A DNA stretch of 46,614 bases, from assembly GCF_023264855.1 (NCBI RefSeq), contig NZ_JAHFUW010000035.1, forward strand, positions 1-46,614. The letters run 5' to 3'. Below, in pieces: positions 1-9,060 of this stretch. The notes below the pieces were generated by a model, which saw only the letters and a list, made by a program, of their open reading frames with translations, had not been told where the DNA came from and ran no database searches. The DNA is from Herbiconiux sp. GTDB taxonomy: Bacteria; Actinomycetota; Actinomycetes; Actinomycetales; Microbacteriaceae. The stretch's first letter is position 1. Each line of letters begins with the position of its first letter. A program made the position numbers and the translations under genes.

Positions 1-2336
1 CAGCCCGGCCCGGGCGCGACGGCGGCGGCATCCTGAGGCGCGGCCGCCGGTCCCCGCCCGGCCTGCGCACCCCGCCAGGCCGGCGAGCCCGGCCAGGCCG
101 GCGAGCCCGGAGAGGCCGGATCGAAGCGACGACGACGCCACCGGTCCTCGGCAGACTCGGGAATGGGCGTGGTCTCTCCGCCGGCGCCGGCATCCGGCCT
201 CCCGGCATGGCGTTCCCGCACCGCTCGCTCGGCGATCGCCTGGGCGCCGCCGAGGTCGCCCCACGCCGCCGCGACCTCGGCCTCGGCCACCAGGCGGCTG
301 TAGCGGTGCACTCGATGCTGCCGGGTGAGCTGCTCACCCACCTCGGCCAGAACGCGCTCGGCCTCGGCAGGCCGGCCCGCCCGGGCCAGCGCGGAGGCCC
401 GCATGTGCGCCACCAGCGGCCGCCAGACCGCGAACTCCAGTCGCTCGAAACGGCCGAGGGCGGCACGCAACTCGATCTCGGTGCGCTGCGGATCGCGCGC
501 GAGGGCCCCCCGCACCGTGCCCCACGCGATGCCGGCCAGCGCCAGCGCGGTGCGGTCGTCGCGCTCGGCGGCGAGCAGGGTGGCGGCCCGCAGCCGCGGC
601 CGCAGATCGCCGGGCCCGACACCGGCGAACAAGGCGGCTATGCCCTGCAACAGGATCACGGTGAGCTCGGCGACGATCGACACGGGCTGATCGGTCACCG
701 GATCGCGGTTGGCGCGCGCGGCGGCGTGGAAGGTCGCCTCGCCCTCGTCGGCGCGCCCGAGCTCCGACACGGCCAGCGCGGCGAGGAGGGAGCTGCGCAC
801 CCGCGCGAGGGTGTGCGCCGAGGGCTCGGCGACCACCGCCTCGGCGTGGGCCGACACGGCCGGCCAGTCCAGGTCGAGGCAGCCGGTCTCGGCCCGTTGC
901 ACCTCGATCTCGCAGAGGATGCTGGGGTCGTCGATGCCCGCCCGTTCCAGCCATCCGGCGATGTCGTCGAGGCTCGTCCCGAGCGCCGTCCACGCGCTGA
1001 GGCTCGACCACCAGCGCACCAGGCGGCGCAGATCGGCGACCGGCATCGCGGCGGGTTCCCGGCGGCGCAGTTCGGCCTCCGCCTCGGCGAAACGGCCCTC
1101 GCGGGCATGCGCCCGGGAGGCCTCGAGCTGCAGTGCGGGTGCGTCGCCGCTCTGCCGGGCCAGCTGCACGTAGGCCTCGGCGAGGTCGGCTCGCCCCAGG
1201 CCGTTCACGCTGCGGGCGGCGGCGGCGAGGATGCGGATGCGCAGGGCCGGATCGACCGCCTCCGGCCCGGGCACCCCCGGCCGCATCGAATGCCAGTTCG
1301 CGGCCAGCAGCCGGCAGATCGGCACGCTGGAGGCCGGATCGGCCGCGGCCAGCGCCCGCACGGCGGCGAGGTCGAGCGCGTCGTCGAGCTCTCCGTCGCC
1401 GAGCAGGCTCTCGGCCGCCTTGGCGAGGGAGTGGTTCGCGTACAGGCCTTTCAGTGAGGTGCGATCGGTGAACACGGCGCGCCTGGTGATCAGCGTGTCG
1501 ATCACGAAGGGCTCGATGGAGCGGGAGGCGGCGGCGAACTCGATTCCGCGCAGCCGGCCGATCACGGCCAGGGCGAGGCGCTCGTCCGGGGAGTACTCGG
1601 CGAGCACAGCGGTGAGCACATCGGCGAGGCGGGCGCCGGCGGGCAGTTCGCGCGCCGGGTCGAGCGGATCCAGCGACTCCTGGCTCGCGGCCAGGGCGTC
1701 GCGCACGAGCTCCCGCAGCAGCATCCGCGACCCGCCGGAGCGCACGAAGAGGGCCGCCTGGGTGACGGAGTCCAGATCGTCGCCACCGAACTGCGCGATC
1801 AGGTCGCCGGCGTCGTCGGACTCGAGCCGGTGCAGGTCGTAGCGCGCGGCGTCGCCCTCGAGCCAGAGGGCGGTGAGCGCCTCGGGCGCGCTCGGGCCGT
1901 GCCGCCCGGCCGGGTCGGCGGTCAGGGCCAGCAGGGCCGCCACCCGCCGGGAGGTGATCGCCCGGCCGAGCACGTCGACCGATTCGGCGTCCAGGGCCTG
2001 GGCGTCGTCGATGACGACGACCAGCGGGGGTGATTCCTCGACCGCGCGGGACGCCTCGGTCGCCAGGCGCACCAGGCGTTCGTCGCCCGAGGCGATCAGG
2101 GCGCCGAGCGGCACGCTGGTGAGCGGAGACGCCGCCCGCACGAGCGCCGGGTCGATTCCCGCCTGGCGCAGGCGCTCGGTGACGGCCCGGCAGAAGAAGC
2201 TCTTGCCCGAGCCGAGCGCTCCGGTGACGATGACGCTCCCGCCCGCGGCCAGCCGCCCGAACACCTCGTCGACGTGGCGGTCGGCCCCGACGACCCGCAT
2301 CCCCCGGCCGTCGCCGCCGTGCGCCCCACCTGTCAC
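1..2336 (-). CDS. Large AAA/P-loop ATPase regulator, probable LuxR family (LAL type), 3' end outside window
   Basis: Read on the minus strand this frame is open for 778 codons to the window edge. A P-loop GALGSGKS lies at residues 39-46 and a Walker B-like PLVVVIDDAQALD near residue 100. A long Ala/Leu-rich, helical-repeat-like middle follows, and then a Pro/Gly/Ala-rich linker running off the edge. This is the layout of the large ATP-binding LuxR regulators, whose C-terminal HTH would lie just outside the window, so the family call is not proven. I chose the GTG at 2336 because a GGGGGT stretch precedes it by a few bases; in-frame alternatives are GTG 2348 and ATG 2300. It is divergent from the secreted nuclease gene, and a role in controlling that gene is possible but not shown. 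Overlapping long frames in the other phases here are GC-driven shadows. Confidence 0.8.
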   Translation of the reverse strand, partial: MTGGAHGGDGRGMRVVGADRHVDEVFGRLAAGGSVIVTGALGSGKSFFCRAVTERLRQAGIDPALVRAASPLTSVPLGALIASGDERLVRLATEASRAVEESPPLVVVIDDAQALDAESVDVLGRAITSRRVAALLALTADPAGRHGPSAPEALTALWLEGDAARYDLHRLESDDAGDLIAQFGGDDLDSVTQAALFVRSGGSRMLLRELVRDALAASQESLDPLDPARELPAGARLADVLTAVLAEYSPDERLALAVIGRLRGIEFAAASRSIEPFVIDTLITRRAVFTDRTSLKGLYANHSLAKAAESLLGDGELDDALDLAAVRALAAADPASSVPICRLLAANWHSMRPGVPGPEAVDPALRIRILAAAARSVNGLGRADLAEAYVQLARQSGDAPALQLEASRAHAREGRFAEAEAELRRREPAAMPVADLRRLVRWWSSLSAWTALGTSLDDIAGWLERAGIDDPSILCEIEVQRAETGCLDLDWPAVSAHAEAVVAEPSAHTLARVRSSLLAALAVSELGRADEGEATFHAAARANRDPVTDQPVSIVAELTVILLQGIAALFAGVGPGDLRPRLRAATLLAAERDDRTALALAGIAWGTVRGALARDPQRTEIELRAALGRFERLEFAVWRPLVAHMRASALARAGRPAEAERVLAEVGEQLTRQHRVHRYSRLVAEAEVAAAWGDLGGAQAIAERAVRERHAGRPDAGAGGETTPIPESAEDRWRRRRFDPASPGSPAWPGSPAWRGAQAGRGPAAAPQDAAAVAPGPG

Positions 2337-2509
2337 AGCGACCCCCACGATCAGACAGTGATGTTTGCATGCCGCGAGCAGGCGGACCGGTGCGAGCGCC
2401 CGCCTCGATGCGGTCTCCACAGACTACCCAGGGTGCTCGCGCAGAGGTAGGGGCTTGCGCCACTCCCCGAGTGCGCGCGATCGGCGGCGCATCCGCGCGG
2501 CCCACGGAC

Positions 2510-2527
2510 GTTAACCGAAATGTAACC
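2510..2527 (+). promoter_or_regulatory. Candidate phosphate-regulator (PhoP/RegX3-like) direct-repeat operator
   Basis: Two copies of an [T/G][G/T]TAACC element occur as GTTAACC (2510-2516) and TGTAACC (2521-2527), exactly 11 bp apart. Direct repeats with an 11-bp period are typical of OmpR-family phosphate regulators (Streptomyces PhoP, mycobacterial RegX3). The site lies about 20 bp upstream of a plausible -35 element, and the downstream gene encodes a secreted nuclease/5'-nucleotidase, a classic phosphate-scavenging product. The repeats are seen directly; the regulator is inferred. Confidence 0.4.
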
Positions 2528-2546
2528 CGTCCGGGGGGCGTATTCC

Positions 2547-2576
2547 TTGCGTCCGGATGCCCCTCTGCGCTAGTCT
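2547..2576 (+). promoter_or_regulatory. Candidate sigma-A-like promoter of the nuclease/nucleotidase gene
   Basis: TTGCGT (2547-2552) and TAGTCT (2571-2576) are separated by 18 bp, giving a transcript start near 2583 and a leader of about 125 nt. The 2349-2707 gap holds no gene that I can support. Besides this promoter and the upstream direct repeat it contains a short ACCCCC-AA-GGGGGT hairpin (about 2580-2593), an AT-rich leader, and a strong AGGAG ribosome site (2699-2703) serving ATG 2708. Confidence 0.4.
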
Positions 2577-2707
2577 TTTGACCCCCAAGGGGGTGACATA
2601 TCTTCAGTTCCACTTAATTTACCTGAATGAAATGTTCAGTCTTCCTTTCGTTACTGGGGCCCCCTAGCATGGCCGAATCCGTGTGAGCCGTGACTGCTAG
2701 GAGTTCC

Positions 2708-5700
2708 ATGTCTGCATCCGCCTGGAGAACCGCGAAAGCGATTCTCGCGACGATCGCGGGAGGTGCGCTGTTCGCAGCACCCCTCGTCGGCGTCGCATCA
2801 TCCGCCTCCGCCAGTGTCGACGGGGCCGGCGTCATCATCAACGAGGCCTACCTCAAGGGCGGCAGCGCCGGCGCCCCGTTCGCCAAGAAGTTCATCGAGC
2901 TCTACAACCCGGGCGAGGCCGCGGTGTCGCTCGACGGCTGGTCGCTGCAGTACCGCTCGGCCGGCGGATCCGGCGCCGCGAACGGCGTCGCGCCGCTCAC
3001 CGGCAGCATCGCTCCCGACGGCTACTTCCTCGTGCAGATCGACGGCAACGCCGCGAACGGCGAGGCTCTGCCCACGCCGGATCTCGACCTCGGCGGCACC
3101 ATCAACCCCTCGGGCACGAACGGCACGCTGATCCTCGCCGACACCACAACCGCGCTGGCCCCGGCGACCGGATCGGTGACGGGCGCCGACGACATCGTCG
3201 ACCTGCTCGGCTACGGCACCTCCAACACCTTCGAGGGCGCGGTCGCGGTCGTCGACGGCCCCAACGGCACGCCCAACTCGCTCGCGCGCACCGGATTCGC
3301 CGACACCGACAGCAACGCGGCCGACTTCGTCTCCACCGCGACCGTGACGCCGCAGAACTCCGGCGGGGGCACGGATCCGACCGACCCGACGGATCCCACC
3401 GACCCGACCGATCCGACCGACCCGACGATCACCTCGATCGCCGACATCCAGGGCTCGGGCGCCGCCTCGCCCCTCGCCGGCCAGACCGTCACCACCACGG
3501 GCGTCGTCACGGCGGCCTACGGCACCGGCGGCTTCGCGGGCTTCTACCTGCAGACCGAGGGGACCGGCGGCGCGATCGACTTCGCCACCCACACCGCCTC
3601 GGACGCGCTGTTCGTCTACTCGCCGGCCACCGCCGCATCCGTCGCCGTCGGCGACTACGTGCAGGTCACCGGCCCGGTCAGCGAGTACTTCGACCTCAGC
3701 CAGATCAGCGTCTCGAGCGCCGACGGGCTGGTGAAGCTCGACGCCTCCACCGTCACCGCCCCGGAGCCCGCCACGGTGGCGCTGCCCGCCGACGCCGGCC
3801 AGCGCGAGTCGCTGGAGGGCATGCTGCTCGCTCCGCAGGGCGAGTTCACGGTGAGCAACACCTACTCCACCAACCAGTACGCCGAGATCGGCCTGGCATC
3901 CGGCAGCACCCCGCTGCTGACCCCCACCGAGATCGCGCGCCCCGGCACCCCGGAGTACACCGCAGCGGTCGCCGACAACGCCGCCCGCGCGGTGACGCTC
4001 GACGACGGCGCGAGCCTCAACTTCCTGGGCTCGACGGAGAACAAGAACACCCCGCTGCCGTACCTCACGCAGGACGCGGCGATCACGGTCGGTTCCGCGG
4101 TCTCGTTCACGAGCCCGGTGATCTTCGACTACCGCAACAGCACCTGGAAGTTCCAGCCCACCACGCAGCTCACGGCCGACGGCGCTCTGCCGGCGACCTT
4201 CAGCGACGTGCGCGAGCAGGCTCCGGCCACCCTCGGCGGCGACATCCAGGTCGCCGGCTTCAACGTGCTGAACTACTTCACCACCACCGGTGACACGCTC
4301 ACCGGCTGCACCTTCTACACCGACCGCGAGGGCGACAACGTCACGGTGAACTCCGGATGCGACGCCCGAGGTGCGGCGGAGGCCGACGACCTCGAGCGCC
4401 AGCAGGCCAAGATCGTGGCCGCCATCAACGGCCTCGGCGCCGAGGTGGTGTCGCTGGAGGAGATCGAGAACTCGGTCAAGTTCGGCGACGACCGCGACGC
4501 AGCGCTCAGCACCCTCACCGACGCGCTGAACGAGGCCGCCGGCAGCGAGGAGTGGGCCTTCGTGCCCTCTCCCGCGGCCGACCAGCTGCCCGCGCTCGAC
4601 GCGCAAGACGTCATCCGCACCGCCTTCATCTACCAGAAGGCGGCCGTGGAGCCCGTCGGCTCCTCGCACGTGCTGATCGACCCGGCGTTCTCCAACGCCC
4701 GTCAGCCGCTCGCGCAGGAGTTCAAGCCGGCCGGTGCCACCACCGACGACGACGCCTTCATCGCGATCGTCAACCACTTCAAGTCGAAGGGTTCCGGATC
4801 GGGCGCCGACGCCGACCAGGGCGACGGTCAGGGCGCCTCCAACGCCTCCCGCGTCGCTCAGGCGAACGCGCTGCTGGCCTTCTCCGACGACCTGCAGAGC
4901 GAGCTCGGCACCAGCGACGTCTTCCTGATCGGCGACTTCAACGCCTACACGCAGGAAGACCCGGCGGTGGCGATCACCGACGCCGGCTACGTCGACCAGG
5001 GCTCCAAGACCGGGTCGTACAGCTACTCCTTCGACGGCCAGAGCGGTTCGCTCGACCACATCTTCGCCTCGCCCTCGGCCGACGCGAAGATCGACGGCGT
5101 CGACATCTGGAACATCAACTCGGGCGAGTCGATCGCCAAGGAGTACAGCCGCTTCAACTACAACGCGACGAACTTCTACGACGAGAGCGTGTTCCGCTCC
5201 AGCGACCACGATCCGGTGATCGTCGGCTACTCGTTCGGGGAGGCCGCCCCGACGACCGTCGACCTGAACCTGATCGACATCAACGACTTCCACGGTCGCA
5301 TCGACGCCAACACGGTCAAGTTCGCCGGCACGATCGAGCAGCTGAAGGCGGAGAACCCGAACTCGCTGTTCATCTCCTCCGGTGACAACGTGGGCGCCTC
5401 CCTCTTCGCCTCGAGCGTCGCCCAGGATCAGCCCACGATCGACGTGCTGAACGCGCTCGACCTGAAGACGAGCGCCGTGGGCAACCACGAGTTCGACCAG
5501 GGCTTCGCCGATCTGACCGACCGGATCATCGGATCCGACGACGACCCGAACGCGAAGTGGGACTACCTCGGCGCGAACGTCTACCTCAAGGGCACCGAGA
5601 CCCCGGCGCTGCCGGAGTACGCCATCGAGGAGGTCGCGGGCCTGAAGGTCGCGATCGCCGGTGCGATCACGCAGGAGACCCCGACGCTGGTCACCCCGGC

Positions 5701-8098
5701 CGGCATCTCGGGTCTCGACTTCGGCGACCCGGTCGACGCGGTCAACCGCGTCACGGCCGAACTGACCGACGGCGACGAGAGCAACGGCGAGGCGGATGTC
5801 ATCATCGCCAGCTACCACGAGGGTGCCGGCGCGGGACTGGTCGAGGGCGCGACCCTCGAGCAGGAGCTCGCCCAGGGCGGCGCGTTCGCGAAGATCGTGA
5901 ACGACACCGACCCCGCGGTCGCGGCCATCTTCACCGGCCACACCCACAAGCAGTACGCCTGGGACGGGCCCATCGCGGGCACCGACAAGACCCGCCCCGT
6001 GCTGCAGACCGGCAACTACGGCGAGAACATCGGCCAGGTCGTGCTCACGCTCGACGCCTCGACCGGTGAGCTCGAGAGCTACACCGCGAAGAACGTGGCG
6101 CGGGTGAAGGCGGCCACGGGCGCCACGCCCGCCGAGCAGGCGGAGCTGGATGCCGCGCTCGACGCCCAGCTCGTGGCGGCCTACCCGGCCGTCGCCGAGG
6201 TGAAGCAGATAACGGATGCGGCCCTCGCGGTCGCCGCCGAGATCGGCAACCAGCCGGTCGGCTCGGTCTCGGCCGACATCACCACCGCGTTCAGCGGCGG
6301 CGCCTACACCGGCCCCGACGGCACCTACGCCGGCGGGGGGCGCGACGACCGGGCCTCCGAGTCCACTCTCGGGAACCTGGTGGCCGACTCGCTGGTCGAC
6401 AGCCTCAGCGACCCCGACCGCGGTGGCGCGACCATCGGCGTGGTGAACCCGGGCGGCCTCCGCTCGGATCTCACCTTCGCGCCCGACGGAACCGTCACCT
6501 ACGCCGAGGCCAACGCGGTGCTGCCGTTCGTGAACAACCTCTGGACCACGTCGCTCACGGGTGCGCAGTTCAAGACGGTTCTCGAGCAGCAGTGGCAGAC
6601 CGACGCGCAGGGCAACGTGCCGTCGCGCCCGTTCCTGAAGCTCGGCCTCTCCGACAACGTGCAGTACACCTACGACGCTTCGGCGGCGCAGGGGTCGCAC
6701 GTGACGGGCATCTGGATCGACGGCGAGCCGATCGACCCGGCCGCCTCGTACCGGATCGGCACGTTCAGCTTCCTCACCTCGGGAGGCGACAACTTCCGTG
6801 AGCTGGCCAACGGCACGGGTGCCCGCGACTCCGGTCTGATCGACCGCGATGCGTGGATCTCGTACATCGGCGCCAACTCGCCGCTGTCGCCCGACTTCGG
6901 TCGCCAGGCCGTTCAGGTCACGGGCACGCCCACCGCTCCGGTCGAGCTCGGTTCGACGCTGGCCTTCGAGGTGTCGGGTCTCGACCTGACCTCGCTCGGA
7001 AGCCCGCAGAACACCGAGCTGACGGCATCCTGGACCGGATCGGCGGCGACGTTCGACCCGATCCCGGTGACCGACGGTGCGGCTTCGGTCTCGCTCGAGG
7101 TTCCGGCCGATGCGCCGGCCGACAGCGAGCTCGTGCTCACGGCGGCGCCCTCGGGCACCGAGGTGCGCGTCCGTGTCGACGTGACCGTCGTCCCGGGCCT
7201 CGAGACCGACCGGATCGGCGGCGCCGACCGGTTCGAGGTCGCCGTGAACACCTCCAAGGCAGGGTTCCCCGACGGTGCCGACACCGTCTACCTCGCCTCG
7301 GGTGCGGTGTTCCCGGATGCCCTCTCCGCGGCCCCGGCGGCGGCGAAGGCCGACGGACCGATCCTGCTCACGACCTCGAACACGGTGCCGCCCGCGGTGC
7401 GTGCCGAGATCACGCGGCTGAACCCGTCGAACATCGTCATCGTCGGTGGCACGAACACGGTCAGCAACGCCGTCGTGATCGAGCTGGCGGCTCTGGCGAA
7501 GATCAGCCGGATCGGTGGAGCGGATCGCTTCGAGGCCTCGCGGAACGTCGCAGCAGCCACCTTCCCCGATGGCGCCGACGTGGCCGTGCTTGCCACCGGT
7601 GCGACCTTCGCCGATGCCCTCTCGGCGGGAGCGGCGATCGACGGTGAGGGTCCGGTCATCCTGGTCGACGGTTCGAAGCCGACGCTGGATCTGGCCACCG
7701 CGGCCCTGCTCGACGAGCTGGGCGTCTCGCAGATCGTCGTCGCCGGCGGGGAGCTGTCGGTCTCGGCCGGCATCTTCACCCAGGCGCAGTCGATCGCGGA
7801 CACGGTGCGCCTCGGCGGCGAAGACCGCTACGCGGCCACGCGGACGATCAACGGCTACTTCTTCGACGCAGCGGACCGCGTGCTGCTGGCCACCGGGGCG
7901 AACTTCCCCGATGCGCTGGCCGGCTCGGCCTTCGGCCCGAAGATCGACGCCCCGCTGTTCACGGTGCCCGGCACCTGCGTGCCGGCCACCACGCTGGCGC
8001 AGATCCAGGCCCTGGGAGCCACCCGGGTCACCCTCCTCGGCGGTGAGAACACCCTCACTCCCGCGGTAGCCGACCTGGCGGTGTGCCCCGCGGGCTAG
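2708..8098 (+). CDS. Secreted multidomain nuclease / 5'-nucleotidase with cell wall-binding repeats
   Basis: A 1,796-residue exported enzyme. The order is: signal peptide (1 to about 37, ending SASA); lamin-tail-like domain (about 40-165, VIINEAYLKG, FIELYNPG); a DPT repeat linker (about 222-242, 9-bp DNA repeat); an OB-like nuclease accessory region; an endonuclease/exonuclease/phosphatase domain (about 513-845: SLEEIENS, IGDFNAY, SDHDP); a metallophosphoesterase of 5'-nucleotidase type (about 853-1100: DINDFHGR, SGDN, GNHEFDQG, TGHTHKQY); the 5'-nucleotidase C-terminal domain (about 1175-1390); a beta-rich spacer; and three cell wall-binding repeat 2 units (from about 1500, 1599 and 1700, RIGGADRFE type). 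It would degrade extracellular DNA/RNA and dephosphorylate the nucleotides while held on the envelope. I chose ATG 2708 over GTG 2690 because the AGGAG site lies between them. Catalytic motifs of both enzyme domains are intact. Confidence 0.93.
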   Translation: MSASAWRTAKAILATIAGGALFAAPLVGVASSASASVDGAGVIINEAYLKGGSAGAPFAKKFIELYNPGEAAVSLDGWSLQYRSAGGSGAANGVAPLTGSIAPDGYFLVQIDGNAANGEALPTPDLDLGGTINPSGTNGTLILADTTTALAPATGSVTGADDIVDLLGYGTSNTFEGAVAVVDGPNGTPNSLARTGFADTDSNAADFVSTATVTPQNSGGGTDPTDPTDPTDPTDPTDPTITSIADIQGSGAASPLAGQTVTTTGVVTAAYGTGGFAGFYLQTEGTGGAIDFATHTASDALFVYSPATAASVAVGDYVQVTGPVSEYFDLSQISVSSADGLVKLDASTVTAPEPATVALPADAGQRESLEGMLLAPQGEFTVSNTYSTNQYAEIGLASGSTPLLTPTEIARPGTPEYTAAVADNAARAVTLDDGASLNFLGSTENKNTPLPYLTQDAAITVGSAVSFTSPVIFDYRNSTWKFQPTTQLTADGALPATFSDVREQAPATLGGDIQVAGFNVLNYFTTTGDTLTGCTFYTDREGDNVTVNSGCDARGAAEADDLERQQAKIVAAINGLGAEVVSLEEIENSVKFGDDRDAALSTLTDALNEAAGSEEWAFVPSPAADQLPALDAQDVIRTAFIYQKAAVEPVGSSHVLIDPAFSNARQPLAQEFKPAGATTDDDAFIAIVNHFKSKGSGSGADADQGDGQGASNASRVAQANALLAFSDDLQSELGTSDVFLIGDFNAYTQEDPAVAITDAGYVDQGSKTGSYSYSFDGQSGSLDHIFASPSADAKIDGVDIWNINSGESIAKEYSRFNYNATNFYDESVFRSSDHDPVIVGYSFGEAAPTTVDLNLIDINDFHGRIDANTVKFAGTIEQLKAENPNSLFISSGDNVGASLFASSVAQDQPTIDVLNALDLKTSAVGNHEFDQGFADLTDRIIGSDDDPNAKWDYLGANVYLKGTETPALPEYAIEEVAGLKVAIAGAITQETPTLVTPAGISGLDFGDPVDAVNRVTAELTDGDESNGEADVIIASYHEGAGAGLVEGATLEQELAQGGAFAKIVNDTDPAVAAIFTGHTHKQYAWDGPIAGTDKTRPVLQTGNYGENIGQVVLTLDASTGELESYTAKNVARVKAATGATPAEQAELDAALDAQLVAAYPAVAEVKQITDAALAVAAEIGNQPVGSVSADITTAFSGGAYTGPDGTYAGGGRDDRASESTLGNLVADSLVDSLSDPDRGGATIGVVNPGGLRSDLTFAPDGTVTYAEANAVLPFVNNLWTTSLTGAQFKTVLEQQWQTDAQGNVPSRPFLKLGLSDNVQYTYDASAAQGSHVTGIWIDGEPIDPAASYRIGTFSFLTSGGDNFRELANGTGARDSGLIDRDAWISYIGANSPLSPDFGRQAVQVTGTPTAPVELGSTLAFEVSGLDLTSLGSPQNTELTASWTGSAATFDPIPVTDGAASVSLEVPADAPADSELVLTAAPSGTEVRVRVDVTVVPGLETDRIGGADRFEVAVNTSKAGFPDGADTVYLASGAVFPDALSAAPAAAKADGPILLTTSNTVPPAVRAEITRLNPSNIVIVGGTNTVSNAVVIELAALAKISRIGGADRFEASRNVAAATFPDGADVAVLATGATFADALSAGAAIDGEGPVILVDGSKPTLDLATAALLDELGVSQIVVAGGELSVSAGIFTQAQSIADTVRLGGEDRYAATRTINGYFFDAADRVLLATGANFPDALAGSAFGPKIDAPLFTVPGTCVPATTLAQIQALGATRVTLLGGENTLTPAVADLAVCPAG

Positions 8099-8102
8099 CG
8101 TC

Positions 8103-8169
8103 CCCATCGAGAAGTCGCAATGTGCCCCTATTCCTTCGGTTTAGGGGCACATTGTGACGTCTCGGCGGG
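8103..8169. repeat. Intergenic palindrome, copy A of a dispersed family; likely bidirectional terminator
   Basis: Two 28-nt arms (8103-8130 and 8142-8169) pair at 24 of 28 positions around an 11-nt loop containing TTCG. The inner 13 bp are perfect. It lies between the stop of the nuclease gene and the convergent SDR stop, so a terminator role is natural. The outer arm (CCCATCGAGAAGTC) recurs in the element at 26255-26319 and, less exactly, in the one at 25501-25571. Confidence 0.8.
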
Positions 8170-8178
8170 ATGCCCGTG

Positions 8179-8931
8179 CTAGTGGGCGGAGTAACCGCCG
8201 TCGACGAGGTGGTAGCTGCCCGAGATGAAGGAGGCGGCGTCGCTGAGGAGGAAGAGGGTGAGCGCGGCGACCTCCCTGTCGGTGCCGAGGCGGCGCGAGG
8301 CGTGCTCGCTCTCGAGCGCGGTCAGGGCCTCGGGGGAGAGGCTCGAGCGCACCAGGGGCGTGTCGATGAAGCCCGGGCCGACGGCGTTCGTGCGCACGCC
8401 CTGCGCGGTGTACTCCAGTGCGGCCACCTTGGTGAGGCCGATCAGCGCGTGCTTGCTCGTGACGTAGGCCGCGTTCTGCGCGATGCCGACCGAGCCGAGC
8501 ACCGAGGCCATGTTGACGACGGCGCCGCCGCCGGCCGCCACGATCGCGGGCAGCTGGAACTTCAGGCCGTAGAACACGCCGTCGAGGTCGACCGACCGCA
8601 CCCGGTTCCAGGCCTCGATGTCGTAGTCGCCGATGGTCTGCGGTGCGGCGCCGATGCCGGCGTTGTTCACGGCCAGGTGCAGCCCGCCGAAGGTGGCCTG
8701 CGCGAACGCCACGACGGCCTCCGAGTCCTCCCACTTCGCGGTGTTCTGCGCGAACGCGGCGGCCGAACCGCCCGCGGCCACGATCTCGTCGACCACGGCC
8801 TTCGCCGCCTCGAGCTTGATGTCGGTCACCACCACGGAAGCGCCCTCCGCGGCGAGCTCGCGGGAGATCTCGGCGCCGATGCCGCTTCCGCCTCCCGTGA
8901 CGATCGCTACCTTGCTGTCGAATCTGGCCAT
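8179..8931 (-). CDS. SDR-family NAD(P)-dependent oxidoreductase
   Basis: A 250-residue classical short-chain dehydrogenase. The cofactor motif TGGGSGIG is at 12-19 and NNAG at 89-92. The catalytic Ser143 and the YVTSK motif (Tyr156, Lys160) are present, and so is the C-terminal GSYHLVDGGY typical of the family. Substrate cannot be told from sequence; the closest general shape is FabG-like/3-oxoacyl or alcohol dehydrogenases. I chose ATG 8931 (MARFDSKV) because the fold begins there; an in-frame ATG at 9033 would add a non-conserved leader crossing the regulatory region. It is divergent from the Fur-family gene across about 130 bp, with a palindrome TGTAATTACA (8977-8986) nearer to this gene. 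Confidence 0.92.
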   Translation of the reverse strand: MARFDSKVAIVTGGGSGIGAEISRELAAEGASVVVTDIKLEAAKAVVDEIVAAGGSAAAFAQNTAKWEDSEAVVAFAQATFGGLHLAVNNAGIGAAPQTIGDYDIEAWNRVRSVDLDGVFYGLKFQLPAIVAAGGGAVVNMASVLGSVGIAQNAAYVTSKHALIGLTKVAALEYTAQGVRTNAVGPGFIDTPLVRSSLSPEALTALESEHASRRLGTDREVAALTLFLLSDAASFISGSYHLVDGGYSAH

Positions 8932-8976
8932 GAGCGTTCTTCTTTCGATCTCGGAAACTTCATGCGTACGAATGGA

Positions 8977-8986
8977 TGTAATTACA
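8977..8986. promoter_or_regulatory. Perfect 10-bp palindrome upstream of the SDR gene
   Basis: TGTAATTACA is a perfect inverted repeat 46 bp upstream of the SDR start, in an AT-rich island of an otherwise GC-rich region. It could be an operator or part of a promoter. No regulator can be assigned. Confidence 0.3.
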
Positions 8987-9021
8987 GGTGTCCTGAGAAC
9001 ATTCCGGATGGATGCCTGATA

Positions 9022-9040
9022 TTTATGAATCATTCATAAA
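9022..9040. promoter_or_regulatory. Fur/PerR-type operator (perfect 9-1-9 palindrome)
   Basis: TTTATGAAT-C-ATTCATAAA is a perfect 9-1-9 inverted repeat, the architecture of Fur-family boxes. It ends 20 bp before the start of the Fur-family gene and overlaps the expected -35 region of that gene's promoter (-10 TAGGGT at 9048-9053). This implies autorepression of the regulator-catalase pair, and possible control of the divergent SDR gene. Confidence 0.75.
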
Positions 9041-9060
9041 TAGCCGCTAGGGTCGGAGGC

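Noticed and set aside
334-2613. 759-residue minus-strand open frame and overlapping plus-strand frames at the left edge
   Set aside because: Composition is Arg/Pro/Gly-rich shadow sequence; the frame with P-loop, Walker B and normal codon pattern is the one starting at GTG 2336.
3373-3426. Short tandem DNA repeat as possible CRISPR or mobile element
   Set aside because: It is an in-frame 9-bp Asp-Pro-Thr coding repeat forming a linker.
2798-8107. 1,769-residue antisense open frame opposite the nuclease gene
   Set aside because: It mirrors the strong GC-biased codons of the real gene, has no domain, signal or ribosome site, and is mostly Arg/Gly/Val/Asp.
8093-8180. Palindrome copies as insertion-sequence ends
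   Set aside because: No transposase gene or target-site duplication is visible near any copy in this window.
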